Source of the DNA: Rhizomucor pusillus
Taxonomy: Eukaryota > Mucoromycota > Mucoromycetes > Mucorales > Lichtheimiaceae
Direction of reading: 5' to 3'
Length of the DNA: 64,000 nucleotides
NCBI GenBank assembly: GCA_900175165.2
Contig: FWWN02000233.1
Span: 80,038 to 144,037, forward strand
Made by a program: the position numbers and the translations under genes. Positions 33,551 to 43,908 of the stretch are shown here, in pieces (the stretch's first letter is position 1; each line of letters begins with the position of its first letter). Under the pieces are notes generated by a model. That model was not told the DNA's origin, searched no databases, and saw only the letters and a program-made list of their open reading frames with translations.

Positions 33551-34909
33551 ATGGGTGGCCCTGATGAATGGCTAGAGACTGTCCGCAAATGCGAGTACTT
33601 GCCAGAAAATGACATGAAGAAATTGTGTGAAATGGTATAGCATTGCGATTGCTGCTCTTGCGTCGGTTGTAAATTCTCCGTTAACCAAGCTCTGCAACCC
33701 GTACAGGTCAAGGAACTGTTGGTGGAGGAGTCAAACATAAAACCCGTGCAATCGCCGGTTACTGTGTGCGGCGACATTCATGGTGGGTTGGGGATGGCGG
33801 ATGGGCGCACCCGGAAGCAGCAGCAGTGTATGCTTATATGTGTACAAATAGGGCAATTCTACGACCTGCTAGAGTTATTTCGTGTCGGTGGCGACATTGA
33901 AGAGACAAACTATATCTTTATGGTACTTGCTTTATTAGGAGCAAAATGCAAGGAAAAAAAGAAACCTCATGCATGTTGCGGATGATTTTCAGGGTGATTT
34001 TGTCGATCGTGGATATTTTAGCTTGGAGACGTTTACATTGCTTATGGCATTGAAAGCACGGTATGATGCGTGACTCTGTTTCCACAAAGACGATGGTGCT
34101 AAGACGATAAACTGATAGGTATCCCCATAAAATAACATTGCTGCGTGGTAATCACGAGAGCAGACAGATTACGCAAGTCTATGGATTTTATGGCATGTAT
34201 ATGTTTTTGCTGCAATGATGATCAGGGAACAGACATGCTCACGATTGTACTTAGACGAATGCCAACAGAAATACGGCAATGCGAATGTATGGAAACATTG
34301 TTGCTCTGTTTTTGACTACTTGACCATAGCAGCCGTACGTTTTGCTAAAGCAGAAATGGGAATTATCTTTTGACAAACAGGGCCTAATTGTTTGTTGCAC
34401 AGATCATTGATGGGTCTGTCCTTTGTGTTCACGGCGGCTTGTCACCTGACGTGAAGACTCTTGATCAGATCCGGACAATCCACAGAGCTCAGGAAATTCC
34501 TCACGAAGGATCATTCTGCGACTTGATGTGGTCTGACCCTGAAGACATTGATACTTGGGCTGTCAGTCCTAGAGGAGCAGGATGGTTGTTCGGCGGTCGA
34601 GTAACTAGCGAATTTAACTACATCAATGACCTCAATCTGGTTGCTCGAGCGCACCAACTTGTGCAGGAAGGATACAAGTATATGTTTCCAAACGATGAAC
34701 TGGTCACCGTATGGTCAGCACCGAATTACTGCTACCGTTGCGGCAACGTTGCATCAATTATGGAAGTTCGGGACGGTACAGATGTGTCTCAAAGGAACTT
34801 TATCCTGTTCAACGCTGTTCCGGACCAAGAACGCCTAGCACCAAACAGGCCAGGGTTAGGGTTGGGATCAGGCATTGGTGGAGCCTCCGGTGGACAATAC
34901 TTTATATAA
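33551..34909 (+). CDS. SIT4: Ser/Thr protein phosphatase, PP6/Sit4 catalytic subunit
   Basis: Seven exons (33551-33634, 33707-33782, 33852-33922, 33993-34060, 34119-34192, 34255-34334, 34403-34909) join to 319 residues. Catalytic motifs are complete: GDIHG (50-54), GDFVDRG and [20 protein letters not shown], plus the later HGGLSPD and [11 protein letters not shown]. The [20 protein letters not shown] segment and the [16 protein letters not shown] start favour PP6/Sit4 over PP2A or PP4. The C-terminus is a Gly-rich tail ending YFI instead of the DYFL of PP2A. Sit4/PP6 acts with SAPS subunits in G1 progression, TOR signalling and ER-Golgi traffic. Intron 5 has a GC donor: only GC at 34193-34194 preserves the frame across YGFYDEC. 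Confidence 0.94.
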
Positions 34910-35257
34910 CTGCTGCAGCGCCGGTCTCGTTGCAGTGTGTGCCTTTCCTCCTCCTCCTGCTCTTCTTCCATTTCTCTCCTCCTCCTTTGCGTTTGTAATT
35001 TTGCTATGTCTTTCCTCTTCTTCTGGTTATTCACTTAGTTTCCTACTATAGCTACTACACTGTAGATAATAGTGTCCCCATAGACGTGTACAGCAGAGCC
35101 CGCCAATACGTATTTTTCATCATTTTCAATCAACCAAAAACAGTTGGTTTTCGTTTCGCTTTTTCGTATTAAGACATCTTTGCGAGATTATGTACACAAG
35201 GCAGCGTGTAATAAGGAGAAGGGGAGGAATAATATGCGAATGGATTTTGTGGTGAGT
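34910..35257. other. Convergent 3' region of PP6 and TIM17 genes
   Basis: Pyrimidine-rich on the plus strand (CTCCTCC tracts at 34947-34986), with no open frame. It holds the 3' UTRs of two convergent genes. Confidence 0.4.
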
Positions 35258-35898
35258 CTAGAGCTGTAAGCAGAAAATAAACAATGTGTTAGGAAACCTG
35301 TGGGCATGCGTGTGATAAATAAAGGACTTACTTGAGGCATGACAGGTCTATTTTGCTCGGCAGTCCATCTCGAGATCGCGATACCAATACCTTCAATGAG
35401 GGCAAGCAAACTGCCACCGACGACTGCTGATACGGTTGCGGCTTTGGCACCTCCACGGGCAGCAAGCACACCACCCGTCAATGCACCGGAAATAATAGAG
35501 TTCCATGGATCTTCCTTTTGTCTAATACCCTTCAAACCGCAGTCGAATGTGGAGAAGAGACCACCCCACACGGCAAAGTTGCCACCGAGTACCGGCGCTC
35601 TAGCTTTCATTGCTGACACTGCACCAACCAAACGTTCGCCCTAGCAACCGGATACTCGTAAGCATACCGTAGCTGTACTTTTTGTTTCTGTGTTGCTTAC
35701 CCTTGGAGAGTTCTTGGCGCCTTTGACAGAGTGCCAGATACCACCACCAACAGCACCCATTACGAAAGCTCCTCCCAAGTCATTGAGGATAACCCAGGGA
35801 CTTTATTCTGAGAGTCAGCGTCTCTGCAATGTGCTCCCAGTGGAGCATTCGCATGCTTACCAGGGATCCCGTGTGTGATCTGCTGAGCCGTGACCCAT
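35258..35898 (-). CDS. TIM17: Mitochondrial inner-membrane import protein Tim17
   Basis: Four exons (35898-35861, 35800-35701, 35640-35332, 35263-35258) give 150 residues; the last exon encodes one Leu and the stop. The N-terminus [20 protein letters not shown] matches the conserved Tim17 start with its R-D-P-C-P-W motif, followed by [60 protein letters not shown] and [14 protein letters not shown]. Tim17 forms the presequence-conducting part of the TIM23 translocase with four membrane helices. The Cys of DPCPW and the Cys in FSTFDCG can form the family's regulatory disulphide. The codon for the first Cys is assembled across intron 1, which confirms that splice. Length is typical (about 150-170). 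Confidence 0.95.
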
Positions 35899-36449
35899 AT
35901 TTAATGTAGTATGTATACGAGAATGACAGTAGTACGGTTGGTTTTAGGAGCCCGGTTTGGCTATTAGCCTTCTCAAGAAAAGAGAAAAAAACACCAGCAC
36001 AAAATCCTAAGCTCCGATAGAAAAGTCACAAACACGGCTTGTCACCGAAACTACAGTACATGCATGTTTCACAGTGGATACAACATTTAAGCCCTAGCGA
36101 GCACAAGTCCTCAGACACAACATACTCAGAACGTCATGGCCTCGGACACAGCATCCAATAATTCATCTAAAAATGATCTAGCGTATTAACGAATCCCGCT
36201 TGACCTTGACGGGTGGGCAGCGGTCAGATTATGGTGGTTGCGGGAAGTTCCTCCACAGCGACACTGCAGGTACAAGTGACGAACGTTGCTGGATCTCGTC
36301 GTAACAGCATAGTCATCCCAACGCGCAATAACCTGAGCAGCTTGTTTCAGCTCTTCATAGTTTTCAAATCAACATTCAACAAATTAGACATTGCATTGTT
36401 CGAGACAACTTTCGGGAAGAGTAAGTTGCCGTGTCCGAAGGAAATCCCT
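35899..36449. other. Region upstream of TIM17, no supported gene
   Basis: Contains the TIM17 promoter on the minus strand and, from about 36136, short plus-strand open segments (a MASDTASNNSSKNDLAY start that stops after 17 codons, then an open piece at 36213-36500). These look like debris linked to the decayed block on the right. Confidence 0.3.
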
Positions 36450-36642
36450 TCACGATGGCGTCACCTGCCTAACACAGTCAAGCTTTTCCACTTGCTGTGA
36501 TGGACTACAAGCAAGGTTCGCGCATTTTAGCTCTTGCAATAGATAAGTGTATTGAATAAACCGGCCCTCCTGTATAGCATTTGTGTCATACATTCGCAAC
36601 TGCATTCTGGGTGGCCAGCTTGCATAACTGTCCACAGTTTTG
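36450..36642 (-). repeat. Left arm of an inverted duplication
   Basis: The reverse complement matches 38113-38297 with about 13 differences in 184 positions (about 93% identity by hand count). Both copies begin at GCGTCACCTGCC on their outer side. Both arms are open and encode ASWPPRMQLRMYDT, then GRFIQYTYLLQELKCANLAC, so this is duplicated coding sequence rather than a simple transposon terminal repeat. Confidence 0.85.
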
Positions 36643-37252
36643 AAGAATTACGAGGCAAAGATCGTTTCCAGTTCTGCTTCTGTCATGTCCGTTGGGGAAC
36701 TGAAAAATACCTGGAGGAGCCGCTTTGATGTATCATGCACCGTAGTGAAGAGCGAATTTGCAGACCAAAACTACATTTATGAAGTCGAAGCCATTGTGGC
36801 TCGCAGACGCCACAAAACACGATTACATCTACCGCGACCAATGGAAAGAATATGGCGAACAAGGACTCGTATTTTACGTACGGTATGATACTTTATGCCT
36901 TTAACAGTTGCATAAACACACCACTTAGACCGATTTTAACCTCGAAGAACATCAATGGGTTGACCTGTATGAAAAGATTGTAGAAGTGTGTACCATAGCC
37001 TAAAATCACTAGGGTATTACCAGTATGCTAATATACCATTTCTATAGGCCAAGAAGGTTCAACTCAGCAAGAAAAGGGCACAGTTACAACGGCGTAACGT
37101 AACATCGGCTTTATATGAAAAGCAGAATGATGCTTACGGAGAACCATTGGATGAAGGTGAGCAGATTAGCCCTACATAGAGTTTGCGCGAATGGGAACTC
37201 ATGCATAATGTTTGTTTCGCAGAAATTAAGGTAGACCCACCATATTTGTAAA
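36643..37252 (+). pseudogene. Decayed gene fragment, faintly chromodomain-like
   Basis: Blocks SEFADQNYIYEVEAIVARRR and DYIYRDQWKEYGEQGLVFYV are in adjacent frames, suggesting a one-base shift. They are followed, after possible short introns, by FNLEEHQWVDLYEKIVE and KKVQLSKKRAQLQRRNVTSA, ending VDPPYL and TAA at 37252. The YEVEAIV-x-W-K-x-Y pattern recalls a chromodomain, but the acidic WEPEEN part is missing. It lies between the inverted arms. A functional gene is unlikely in this form. Confidence 0.4.
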
Positions 37253-37392
37253 TTAGACATAGCTTTAGTCTGAGCATTAGACTATCTCTGTCCTCTGGTC
37301 ACCTCTGTTGAGGTTGGCTTTCCGTGATAGCCGCTACAATCTGAGAATCAAAGAGTAAGCTATATTTCAGAATTATAAACATGCATGTAAAC

Positions 37393-38300
37393 CTAAAAGC
37401 CGTACAACAGGGTGGAACCGATGTTCAAATGCAGCACGAAGGAGAAGAAAAACCAGTACGAAGACTGTAAGCGTGTTGCAGGCTTCAAGATCGACATGAG
37501 GATCCTATTGGATACTGCTAAGGAGGAATGCGATGTCGGGGCTGCAGAACTCGCCAAGGACGCGGCTATCGACAAGATATTGGAAGACGAGGGCTAAGAT
37601 GTTATCGACCTTTGGTCAAGCTGCACATTACGGATAATGCAGAAGAGCTTCTTTTCTTTGTCGTCCAACTTCCCGGCTGTCAAGGAGAAATCTCGAGCAT
37701 CCACCTTGCATCAAACGGCCTATATGTTGCTGTACCCCAATTTCCTTTGACATTCCTGAATCACTATACCGAACTGACAAATTTATCGAGATCGTACAAG
37801 CCCTGAGGACGATGAAACAACATGTCGAGCGACTGGCCGATCTGCTTCCGATCGGCTACGTCAAGTGGACGGACTTCTGTGACCGTCTCGGTCGTGCAAA
37901 GGTGAAAGACTTAACAGCATGCTGGAATGGACGCGTCCCACCTGGTATACACCGCCCGGGGAGGCGCCGTACGTCGCGTCCAAAAATCTCTATCCACCGA
38001 AGACGGCTCAGGGCTTCATCTACAAGTTATTGGAGGCAAAGAGACACGACGAGGGAGGGGATCAACTACAGCAGAAGCATCTCGAGACTGGTTAACAACT
38101 CAAGAAGAATTTTAAAGCTGTGGACAGTTGTGCAAGCTGGCCACCCAGAATGCAGTTGCGAATGTATGACACAAAAGCTATACAACGGGGCCGCTTTATT
38201 CAATATACTTATCTATTGCAAGAGCTAAAATGCGCGAACCTTGCTTGTAGTCCATCACGGCGAGTGGAAAACCTTGACTCTGTTGGGCAGGTGACGCATA
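37393..38300 (+). pseudogene. Broken gene of a repeated, unidentified family
   Basis: Coding-like blocks in shifting frames: KVAGF-type KRVAGFKIDMRILLDTAKEE with ECDVGAAELAKDAAIDKILE then a stop at 37597; KLHITDNAEELLFFVVQLPG; VERLADLLPIGYVKWTDFCD; PPGEAPYVASKNLYPPKTAQ; and the right arm block GRFIQYTYLLQELKCANLAC. At least three frame changes and several stops are needed to read it through, and only some could be introns. The final block is the same sequence as the left inverted arm. I do not recognise the family; the repetitive setting suggests an expanded or transposon-borne gene. Confidence 0.5.
38113..38297 (+). repeat. Right arm of the inverted duplication
   Basis: Matches the reverse complement of 36450-36642 (see that entry); part of the broken coding sequence. 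The arms are separated by about 1.47 kb. Confidence 0.85.
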
Positions 38301-38440
38301 TACCTGTCTGTACTGTAGCGAATACGTCGCAGCGAATGAGAGTCTGCTGCATTCACAGACAACAATATTCACGGATGGTATATATGTCTTTGTTTATTGT
38401 TGATGATAAAATTACAACGGGATGCTGTGCTTGCGTTCGT

Positions 38441-39588
38441 TTAATCGCTGTCACTTCCGCTGCCGCTGCTGCTTCCACTTCCACTACCACTGCCGCGGCG
38501 CTTGTGGTGCTTCTTGCCTTTCTTCTTTTCCTTCTTTGCATAGTGAGCGAACTCCCCGTATCCACCGTGAGGAGACGACTTGTGCTCATTGGCTTGGTGC
38601 ACAGCCCATGCACCGACACCCAGCGCAGCAGCGCCCGCGAGTGCCATTCCGCCATATTTCTAAATATCTGTTGTCAGTATTCTTCTGGTGCCACACAGAA
38701 AAGCCGCTTCTTCTCTGCTGTTACCTTCCAATCTCCTCCGTGTTCACCGTGGGAAGAACCTGATCCAAACAAGCCTCTCTCACCAGGAGCAGCAGGTGCG
38801 TTGCTGCTGCTGCTGCTGCTGCCGGGAGCATAGCTGGCAGACTCGCCATGCTTGGTCATAGGCGGAGGCGGGGGCGGAGGCTTCTGGTAATAGCTTGGCG
38901 GGAGCGGTTCCTGGGGTCCTAAGCTGTGTCCTTCGTGAGGAGCACCGGCACCAGCGTAGCTCGGCGGAGGTGCGCCGTACGAGGGAGGCAACTCTTCATT
39001 TGCAGCACCGAACGACTAGAGTTGAGTAGTATCTGGTTAAATTGAAAGGAAGGAAAGACAACAAGAAGATCCATGCACCCTACCTGATAAGTCAGATTGA
39101 GCAATAAATGCCCAACGAATTCACCTTGGGCTCCGACGATGGGGACCCACTGTTCCACATGCTTCTGCTCGAAAAGAGGGAACAGGTCGACTTGAGCGCC
39201 GCCAAGAATACCTGGCCGGTTTGACGACTCGTTCACAATCTCAACATGCAGCGTCGACTGTTTCTCGGGTACGTCGCTGTAAAACGAGACGACAAAAAAA
39301 AAGACAAGGCGTCAACACCATCAAGTCGTGTCCTCTTCTTCTCCTCCTATTTGATAATTACCAGTACAAGGTATGATTCCAGCGTGGTTCTGGGCCGTCG
39401 TCAGATTGTGTGCGATGCTTGTCAGTGGGAACAATGTAGCAACCAACAAAGGTACGGGAGTCGGCGAACCCTGCTTCGGCGAGACCGCGGATGGTCACTT
39501 TGCGACAGTCAGTACTGCAAACCGTGTAACTACATCCCACATCACACTCTTTCTTACCTGCATTGATGGTTAGGCGTCCGGCGGACAT
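38441..39588 (-). CDS. C2-domain protein with Pro-rich and Gly-zipper C-terminus
   Basis: Minus-strand gene of several exons. The start MSAGRLTINAG splices to VTIRGLAEAGFADSRTFVGC in phase, then DGPEPRWNHTLY, STLHVEIVNESSNRPGILGG, VDLFPLFEQKHVEQWVPIVG and GEFVGHLLLNLTYQ: a single C2 beta-sandwich of about 130 residues. The usual five calcium-binding aspartates are not obvious, so membrane binding may be calcium-independent. A Pro-rich region follows (PPSYGAPPPSYAGAG, a PPPPPPP run), then a Ser run and GGMALAGAAALGVGAWAVHQ, a glycine-zipper-like hydrophobic segment. It ends in a Lys-rich stretch and a Ser-Gly-Asp tail. This layout occurs in fungal C2 proteins of unknown role, possibly at membranes. 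Confidence 0.8.
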
Positions 39589-40789
39589 GGTTGGTGAGCG
39601 AGAAGAAGAAGAAGGGGAAGAAAGGTGAGGTGGAAAAGAAGAGGACCTCGTCGCCAAGAATGTCGGTATTGTGTGGCGCAACGTGGCGTTGGGGTCGTAC
39701 AGGACAACTTACACCATCAAATGGCCTGTCAGCGGTGAAACAATTTTTAATTGTCTATGAGCATTTAAAACTCGCTTTGCTCGGTACACTTAAGGTTGGG
39801 AGGAAAACAGTGTTGAATTCAATGATATGTGAAATCTTAAGATGCATATATACTCGCCTCCAAAACTCATTATTCTTCGCCAGGCTCTCGACGGCAGCAT
39901 GCGCTGTTGCCAGCTATCGATTATCCTGCAGCTCATCATCTCACACTAACAAAAGTGCTTGAACCATTGCAAACATTGGCTCTTATATTGATCTGTTATG
40001 GTCTCTTTATATACAATGTCTTTAACTGATTTGGGCACGATTGTGATTTAAAAATTTATGCAGACTTTCGGACGGCGCTTTTCTTCTTTGATGAGCTTGC
40101 GTCCTAAGACGACACGACGCTCGGTCCTTTGTTTGCAATACTTATTCACTTTCGGCTGTAAAAGTTCCTTTGTGACAAGCTCTACTCCTTCATCCGCTAC
40201 GGGATTTTTAGACTTGCTCGCAATTGCATTGCAGCCGGCATTATTACCTTGCATCATCTACTTGGTTCTATTACCTGATCTGAAGAAGAGCTGGAAAGCA
40301 TCCTCGTTCAGTCGCTTTCTCACCGATCCAGGGCTCAATCACCGAGAAAACGGGGAAAAGGAGCTCAAGGATTTCATTGGATAAGATCCGCCATTGGCCT
40401 GAAGATACTGGTTTAAACGAAGATTGTCTCCACAATGAGCAATTAACCAGTGGCTATCCAGCTTGTCTGTCAGTAACCGTGATAGTCGAGGTGATGAAGC
40501 TCTGTGATACTGACTGTATTACGAAGAAGGAGACACTCCAATATTCGTTGGCATGCGATTTACTCACAAGTATGCAAGAGGAGATATCTGCGTATAATCA
40601 GACACGAAGGAATATTATGTACAGCTCATCACTCGAACACGCTTTTGTCTGAAGATTTAAATTTGGAAAAAGTGTTGTAAAGTAGTCCCTCAGATGACAA
40701 GTATAATACACTGAATTAAAGAGCCAACCGAGTTTGCTTGTGGAGAAACTGGATCGCTTCGCTGATGCGTTTGTTGCATCGCTTATGAA
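39589..40789. other. No clear gene; possible repeat debris
   Basis: Short open segments only. A minus-strand frame at 40048-40257 (ELLQPKVNKYCKQRTERRVV) and a plus-strand frame at 40377-40652 (IRHWPEDTGLNEDCLHNEQL) look protein-like but have no recognised motif or join. They may belong to the decayed element whose hAT-type piece starts at 40790. Confidence 0.35.
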
Positions 40790-41178
40790 GTTTGGAGTGG
40801 AGGGCAAGGTATCCATCAGGAAAGTCACCTCTGGAATTCTGCACTTATCATCCTACCAAGTGGTACATCGATTACTACAACATACTGGCGGTTACGTGCG
40901 ATAATGCCTCGAACGACTCGACTGTGGTGGGCGGACTCTCGGCAAGTGTCTCAGAAGCCGGCATCGACTTTGATCCAGTCACTCAGAGGCATCGATATAT
41001 CGCACAGGTGCTTGATCTAGGCGTTCAAGATGCGTTCAAGGCGCTTCGGTCGGTGCCGGATACCGATGATGAGCTTTCTGACGAGGAGCCTGCCGAGATT
41101 GTACAGCAAGACTCCAGAGAAGAAGTAACTCGGTCAATGGACACTCTATTGTGGTGGTTGCGTTCAAACGATACTTAA
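40790..41178 (+). pseudogene. hAT-family transposase fragment
   Basis: The open frame encodes YNILAVTCDNASNDSTVVGG, then HRYIAQVLDLGVQDAFKALR, followed by an acidic stretch and a stop. The C-D-N-A-S-N-D and H-R-x-x-A-Q-V-L-D-L-x-V-Q-D-A pattern is the core of hAT (BED-finger) transposases, around the second catalytic aspartate. The N-terminal zinc finger and the C-terminal dimerisation region are missing. No ATG precedes the open frame. It is a dead remnant; no terminal inverted repeats were found around it. Confidence 0.65.
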
Positions 41179-41181
41179 CAG

Positions 41182-41935
41182 ATTAGCAGTCAATTGTGTA
41201 TTCCTCTTATGTTGAAATATATTATTTACTCTTCTTGTAGCTGCGCAGATGCTACGTCTACTGAGACGGACCGAAAATAATGACAAGGGCTCAAAGGATT
41301 GCGAAGGAAAAATTATTCAGAGCGATCAAGTCATTGTTTCCGAAAACCATTCACCGTTCAACAGCATGCTTTTGGTTCTAAACATCAGCTCCACCAAATG
41401 CTAAACCCAATGAAGGAAATCGTTAAGCAACAATCTCCCTTGCAGAGAACGCGAGATTAGCAGGAATAATTTTGATCGCGACATTGCAGAGTTATTGTAG
41501 TTGGGAGATGAAAGCTTGGCCACGATCAAGAATCAATTACTGTCCTGCTTTCAGAGTCGCAATCGTAATGCCGTATACAAACAACGAATTTCTACGATCG
41601 TTTTGTCGAAGCAAGCCAATGATACTGAGTATGAAATTTTTATATTTAGACATCTCCGCTGAACGATAGCCCAAGTTTCCATCTCTAAAAATGTAATAAA
41701 GGACCCACAAACGTTTTATTTCTTTGTAGCTATTATTGCTGAAAAGTTCTATTACAAAGCACTTTACTTTTTGCCTACCAAACGCTGCGTCTCCAGTAGT
41801 ATCAACAACAAAGAATTTTTCGGGTTGAATTTCCGTTTGAAGCTTCATCATCATCGATATCAGATCAACAGGTCATCATCAAACTCCGACGCACATGTGA
41901 ACATAATAGAGGGGTCATCCCTAAAAAAATCGAAA
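41182..41935. other. Non-coding stretch before the tRNA gene
   Basis: Short ORFs on both strands (41472-41669 plus, 41537-41854 minus) carry no recognisable motif. Possibly more element-derived sequence. Confidence 0.35.
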
Positions 41936-42009
41936 GCCCGGATAGTTTAGGTGGCTATAACGTCGCTCTCGTAAAGCGAAGGTCAAGAGTTCGAATCTCT
42001 TTCCGGGCA
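41936..42009 (+). tRNA. tRNA-Thr (anticodon CGT)
   Basis: The seven-base acceptor stem GCCCGGA pairs with TCCGGGC, with discriminator A. The A box reads TAGTTTAGGTGG, and the anticodon arm TCGCT-CTCGTAA-AGCGA gives CGT in the loop. The T arm AAGAG-TTCGAAT-CTCTT contains the B box GTTCGAATC. No intron. A TTTT run at 42015-42018 can end Pol III transcription. CCA is not encoded, as in eukaryotes. Confidence 0.93.
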
Positions 42010-42652
42010 GTTCCTTTTGAACCAAACTTTTTGTTAGATCCGTCCCCAATCCACCGTTGACTTTTTTTTTTCAGTCTTCAACAGAAAGGTCACTTGACTG
42101 TTTCGTAAGAGAAATTACCTTCAGTTATCTTTTTGCTTATATATTGGGTTTCCATGAACAAATCGTCGGCACTTGGTCGTTAGTTTTGATGAAAGAAGAG
42201 AAGATATAGATATACCCGGCATGCATTGCCTTCTACATCTCTTAGGGACGGTCAGCCTTGACGATTGATCACTGTATATGTAAATATGCCGTTTTGAATG
42301 GTCACTAGACTCTTGGGGAAAATAGGAAGATATGGAGATTCGTTTTGTGGCTGCGAGCCTCTAAAGATTTTGAACAAATGTGAAACATAGCTAATATTCG
42401 AAGGGCAAATTTGACAATGCTCTGACATGCTGTAACATACTCTAAAACTACGTAATTGTAGCATTGACATTTCTCTTTCAGGTTCCTTTTCTTTTATAAA
42501 CAGACTTCTTTTTTGCAGCGTAGACGATTCGGAAGATCGGCGACACCAACACTAAGTAGAAATCCATTCATACTTAAAACTTATCAAGTTTTATTCCGTT
42601 TGCATAATACAATAAGTAAATAGATATCTGATTTTTACTTGGAATACTACTA
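42010..42652. other. Spacer between tRNA-Thr and the GH16 gene
   Basis: A/T-rich with a T9 run near 42062. It holds the 3' UTR of the GH16 gene on the minus strand. No other feature seen. Confidence 0.4.
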
Positions 42653-43908
42653 CTATTGCTGGTACACTTTGAGGTAGTTAATGGCCCAGTATGCTTCAGT
42701 GAAGGAATTGGGGTTGTTGATAACGTAATCGGAGCAACTGCCAGGGCATCCATACTGCGAGTTGTATACTCCAGATGCGCCAGCCCAATCACCGCAGAAG
42801 GTCTAAGTTTTTATCACAATGAATACCTGCTAAACCATTTTTTCAAGACAATGTAGCTTACCAAGTCAAAGATGATGGACATATCCGAGAAGAAACTGCT
42901 ACTGCAGCTATTGAATGGGAAATCGGCCTTTGGAGTACCCCAGCTTGAAGGATTAGGGTTACCACTGGTGATATCGCCAGGGATACTGCCTCTAGGGAAA
43001 AACCAGATCTGGATACCCGAATCAGGTTCCCACTTTGTCGCAAAGACACCGCCCTGGATATTATTGAAACCTTGACCGTAAGAATTGCTGGAGGGATCAC
43101 CAACGCCGCAACCTTGGTTTGACGATTGACCCGGGGCATTGATGTAACAGTTGGTTGTAATCCAATTGCCTGTTTGAGAGCTTGCGCCGGTGTCCATGGT
43201 GCACCCTTCTGAAGTGTGAAGCGTCATTTGATTGGCTGATTGAGTGTTGACTCCTTCAATGATCTATAATTAAAGCCGGCAATGCAACCATTAATTTTGT
43301 CATCATCATCATCAAGAAGCCCTCGTCCTTTTAAATGCCTGAATGGCATACTTACATCGATCTCTCCTCCAGATGGCCAATTGGGCCCAACAAGCCAGTA
43401 GGCAGGCCAAGTGCCACAGCCAAAAGGCATGTGCTTGACGTCCAGGATAAACAAACCAGAGTTGTATGTCTTGTTGCTGGAAATACGAACGGAAGGACGG
43501 CCATTTGGTGTGACATTGGTCATATCAGCCTAATGCAGAAAAGGAATGAGTAATCGATAGTTATCATTTAGTTATAAATGGGGAAATAACACCCGGAAAG
43601 GTTGTTAACTTGTTGTCACGGGAAAAAGAAAATGTGCGGTCTGTATGATGGATACCGCCCTATTATAGGGCAAAAGTGAATTTACTTGCCTTCATAATCA
43701 CCACTTGGTCGCTGCCAACGGCGATCAAGCCTTGAGATTGCGCAGTAGACCGATCAACATACTTGACAGTGCCGTGAGTAGGGTCTGCATCGGTGAAGAA
43801 GGTAAAGCCATCAAAGAAGGTATTTCCTTGGTAAGTGTCACTGAGTGTCCAAGCCGAGGCTGAACCCAGGAGAGCTGTTGCCACTGTGAGGAGGGATGTG
43901 AAGCGCAT
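42653..43908 (-). CDS. Secreted glycoside hydrolase family 16 beta-glucanase
   Basis: Minus-strand gene with several short introns. It opens with a signal peptide ([20 protein letters not shown]), then [19 protein letters not shown], typical of fungal GH16. The segment [20 protein letters not shown] is followed by [14 protein letters not shown] spliced to IIEGVN, giving the catalytic E-I-D-I-I-E: the first Glu is the nucleophile and the last the acid/base. Further on are [32 protein letters not shown] and YLKVYQQ before TAG. Such enzymes cut beta-1,3 or mixed beta-1,3/1,4-glucans in the wall or in food. Six or more Cys suggest disulphides. There is no GPI tail, so it is released. Confidence 0.9.

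Noticed and set aside
36640..36900. A functional chromodomain protein
   Set aside because: Only part of the pattern is present and a frame change splits it; the acidic half of the fold is missing.
36450..38297. A DNA transposon with 190-bp terminal inverted repeats
   Set aside because: The arms are protein-coding and continue in frame beyond the arm, no target duplication flanks GCGTCACC, and no transposase is recognisable between them.
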